DNA from: Struthidea cinerea
Taxonomy: Eukaryota; Chordata; Aves; Passeriformes; Corcoracidae
Direction of reading: 5' to 3'
Assembly: GCA_013397865.1 (NCBI GenBank)
Contig: VZTI01001175.1
Span: 1,906,823-1,970,822 of the forward strand
Length of the DNA stretch: 64,000 nt
This document shows positions 61,273-64,000 of this stretch, one piece after another. Each line of letters opens with the position of its first letter. Position 1 is the first letter of the stretch. The notes under the pieces are model-generated. The model was given only the letters and a program-made list of their open reading frames with translations. It had not been told where the DNA came from and did no database searches. A program made the position numbers and the translations under genes.

Positions 61273-64000
61273 AACATCTGACTTTTTACAAAAGAATTAA
61301 CCTGTAATTTTAGAAGTAATGATTTGATCCTTAATGAGTTTACTGATGTGTAATCATCCAGCAGGATGGAGGGAAACCACTTGCAAATGAGCAGTGTTCA
61401 TCTAGAAATTCAGCCTTCTCACCAAAGTGTTCAAGAGAGGAAACAGTGCCAGAGGAGTTCCCAAGACTTTCAATTCAGGGATTTCAAACTCAGAACAGCT
61501 GTATGTACACTGAGGCTTTTCTGTTCATTTGTCATCTATCTAACAAGCTCATGGCACATATGTATATTTGCTTGTGAATTGCAAGGAAATGTTTTGGAAG
61601 TCCATAGGGAATCCAGTTAATCAATTTGATTCATTGCAGTACTTATTAGCCGTGATGGCTCAGCCTCTGAAGGTTTGCCGTTTTCTGTCAGTAAAGTTCA
61701 GTGTAGTCTAAGCCAAAATTGTTGAAATGAATATCTTAACTTTTATTACCCAAAGAAACTGTCAGACTTCTCTAATGATTTCAGATGGAGTGACACCACT
61801 TTTTAATTTTTTTTTTTTTTACATTTAATTTTGTTCAGCTGAAATCCATAGTGCAGGCGTATACAAATTGTGGGAAGGGAGAAATATTAGCTAAGGTCTG
61901 GGTCCTGCCCAAATCTTGTGTGGCCATTTAGGTAATTTAAAATTTTTTTTTCTCTTCTCCAACTGCTACTTAACAGCTTGTAAAGATCTTTTGAATCCCT
62001 ATTACTTTATGCATTAGAGATTTGCCTGCTTCCACCCTCCCCCTTTTGGGATTCTGTGAGGTTTTTTTCTTATATGCTGTGCCAACAGCAGATTTTGCCT
62101 GAGTATTCTTTTTCTCATTAACATCAATTGAAGTGAGACATCAGAAATCCAGGACCATTTGCAATGACAGGACAGTGCCAATGATCTTCCTTTCATAACC
62201 CATAGGAATAAAACTATGCGAAGCATCATTTCATTATTCACATTATGATAGCCTGCATAAATTACAAATCATAAGCTAGGGGAAAAAAAATCATGATGTA
62301 CTTTATCAAACATCTGAAGTTTAAATTTTGAGAGGGAATATGAGAAAGAATTTTAAAAAATTAAAATAAGTGGGTTGTGGACGTGTCTGTTTTCCTTTGT
62401 TAATAATTTTATCACAATGAGTTACCCTCCTTTGGCAAGGAGGATTTTCATTTGTACTGAAAATCATACTCTTGGTTTGGTTTGGTTTGGTTTTTTTCTC
62501 GTAGTGGTGAAATACTGAAGGCATAGAGTTGAAATTGTATAAAAGATACCGATGAGGTGAAATCCCCCAGCACATCCTGCCCCTCAGCCCTACTGAAGTG
62601 AGCAAAATGCCCAGCACACACTTTGCAGTGCCAGGACCTTTGTGTGTGCCATAAAAAACACATCCTTTCTTCTTGGACTGATCTATGTACAATGGCTTCT
62701 AAAAATCTAATTCTTTATGGAGAAATAATCCATCACCTGTCTGTGGTTTAATTTTAAAGCTCACTGAATTTTTTGGCTTATTTCACTGTCTTCAGTTTTT
62801 AAGTGAAGATCTCTGAAGAGAGAAAATACAAGGATACAGTGATTAGTGTGAGCATTGGTCTTGTTTTCATTAGGTAAAACATTTTGTGTTGATTAATAAG
62901 GCAAAATCCCATTTAATTCAGTGGAGAGAAAGACGTATTGCAGTTATACTTAGAGTACCCATGCCCTTTTTTATGGGATTTTGGCCCACAGGAGCAGAAT
63001 AAAGCCTTTTTCCTCATGGGGACCAGACAGAGGAGCCTCTGTCAGAGCTCAAAGCCTCTCAGTTTTTGTGCACCTTGGTGTTTGAACTGGTCTCTGACGT
63101 TGGGATGCAGCGATAGCTGAGGGGTGTGACAGCAGGCTGTACTCTGCCATGTACCCAGGCTGCAAGAACATGCTGATTAGGCAGGTGGTAAATACGTTTC
63201 CTGGCTTAATGTCTTAAGTCTTGCCACCTTTTCAAGTTAGAGAAATGATGAGGGGTTTTTTTTGAGAAAATTATTAAGAAAAGAAAAAAGAGCTGTTGAT
63301 CTTTAGCTATCCCCTTGGATCAGGGTCATCATCTCTGTAATCAAGCACTTTGGTTTAGGGAGAGCTTTTTGTGGTGGAGAGGGACACCTTCGTTATAAAG
63401 TAAGGTATTTAGGAAAATTAAAGATGTTAAAGTAAGAGCTGAAGTTCAACACCTGTCAGAATTTTTGTTCAATAGAAACTGATAGAACTTACTGACTTTG
63501 AGACTTAGTAAAAATCCAAACCCACTAAAAAGCCAAACCTGTGTGATTTTGCTGATTTTCGTAGTTGCCTGAATAAGAGATCTGTAGAGAATGACAGTCT
63601 TAAATCTGACTGGGGAACAGGAGGCTTCTTTTTTTTCTTTTCTTTGTGGGTCATGAGAAGCAAGTGTGGGTTTTGCAATAAGAGATAGGGTGGATAGAAG
63701 GCCTGAGATGCATTCATTCAAAGGTGTGATTTAATAAACACATGATTCCTTACTATTCCTAAAAAGAAATTAATAAAAAGAAAAGGATCAGCATATTGTT
63801 TAACTGAGGGGGAACTCAGAAAAGTAACCATTTCTATCAAATTTAGGATGTAAAGGAGCTTGATGTTGCATCTTTTCTAGATTAATGAAACATATCACAT
63901 TTACAAAGTGGCATTTTATGGTGGTTGCAAGGCAAATTCAGCACGTTTAAGGGAAAGGGATTTCATCCCTTCCTGCATGCAAATGACCCAAAGTTGCACT
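61273..64000. other. Non-coding stretch, no gene seen
   Basis: No recognisable exon. The longest frame (123 codons, 62321-62692, minus) has no family motif and crosses a (GGTTT)n tract. The window ends in the same AT-rich non-coding sequence. Confidence 0.6.
62474..62497. repeat. (GGTTT)n microsatellite running into poly-T
   Basis: Three GGTTT units are followed by GG and a T run. Confidence 0.85.

Noticed and set aside
1..64000. CRISPR array, operon or other prokaryote-type system
   Set aside because: There are no regularly spaced repeats, no dense coding and no ribosome-binding-site-led frames; the sequence is vertebrate.

Overview
The window looks like vertebrate nuclear DNA, most likely from a bird. 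The evidence is two 3'-end fragments of CR1 LINEs with recognisable avian-type 3' sequence (38976-39170 and 53107-53450), one solo LTR of endogenous-retrovirus type with an exact 6-bp target duplication (60837-61266), sparse repeats overall, and a CpG-island promoter-like segment at the left edge. No bacterial-style gene organisation is present. I found no open reading frame that I recognise as a real protein. The longest (235 codons in the CpG island, 174 codons on the minus strand at 52.2-52.8 kb) behave like chance frames.

Layout: 1 to about 1330 is a CpG-rich segment with an Sp1-type GC box, a TATA-like element and three exact TTATGTAA bZIP (D-box) sites at near-equal spacing. It probably holds the promoter and/or non-coding first exon of a gene, but neither gene nor strand can be named. 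From about 1.4 to 64 kb the sequence is AT-rich and apparently non-coding. It would be a long first intron if the gene runs to the right, or intergenic DNA if it runs to the left. Within it are microsatellites, two short gaps of N inside poly-T tracts (29408-29429, 42854-42872), one ambiguous base (42024), a second CpG-rich islet (about 37840-38110), two CR1 fragments in opposite orientation and one solo LTR on the minus strand.

The best small-scale observations are: (1) a 27-bp inverted-repeat remnant flanked by an exact 5-bp duplication (11075-11111), which looks like the two tips of an ERVL-type LTR with nothing between; (2) a 54-bp copy of sequence from 1.4 kb upstream, inserted between exact 12-bp direct repeats (14973-15050), a templated insertion; (3) the D-box cluster in the CpG island; (4) a perfect 15-bp inverted repeat at 50764-50798. 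I did not find a multi-gene system. The interest is in regulatory sequence and insertion scars.
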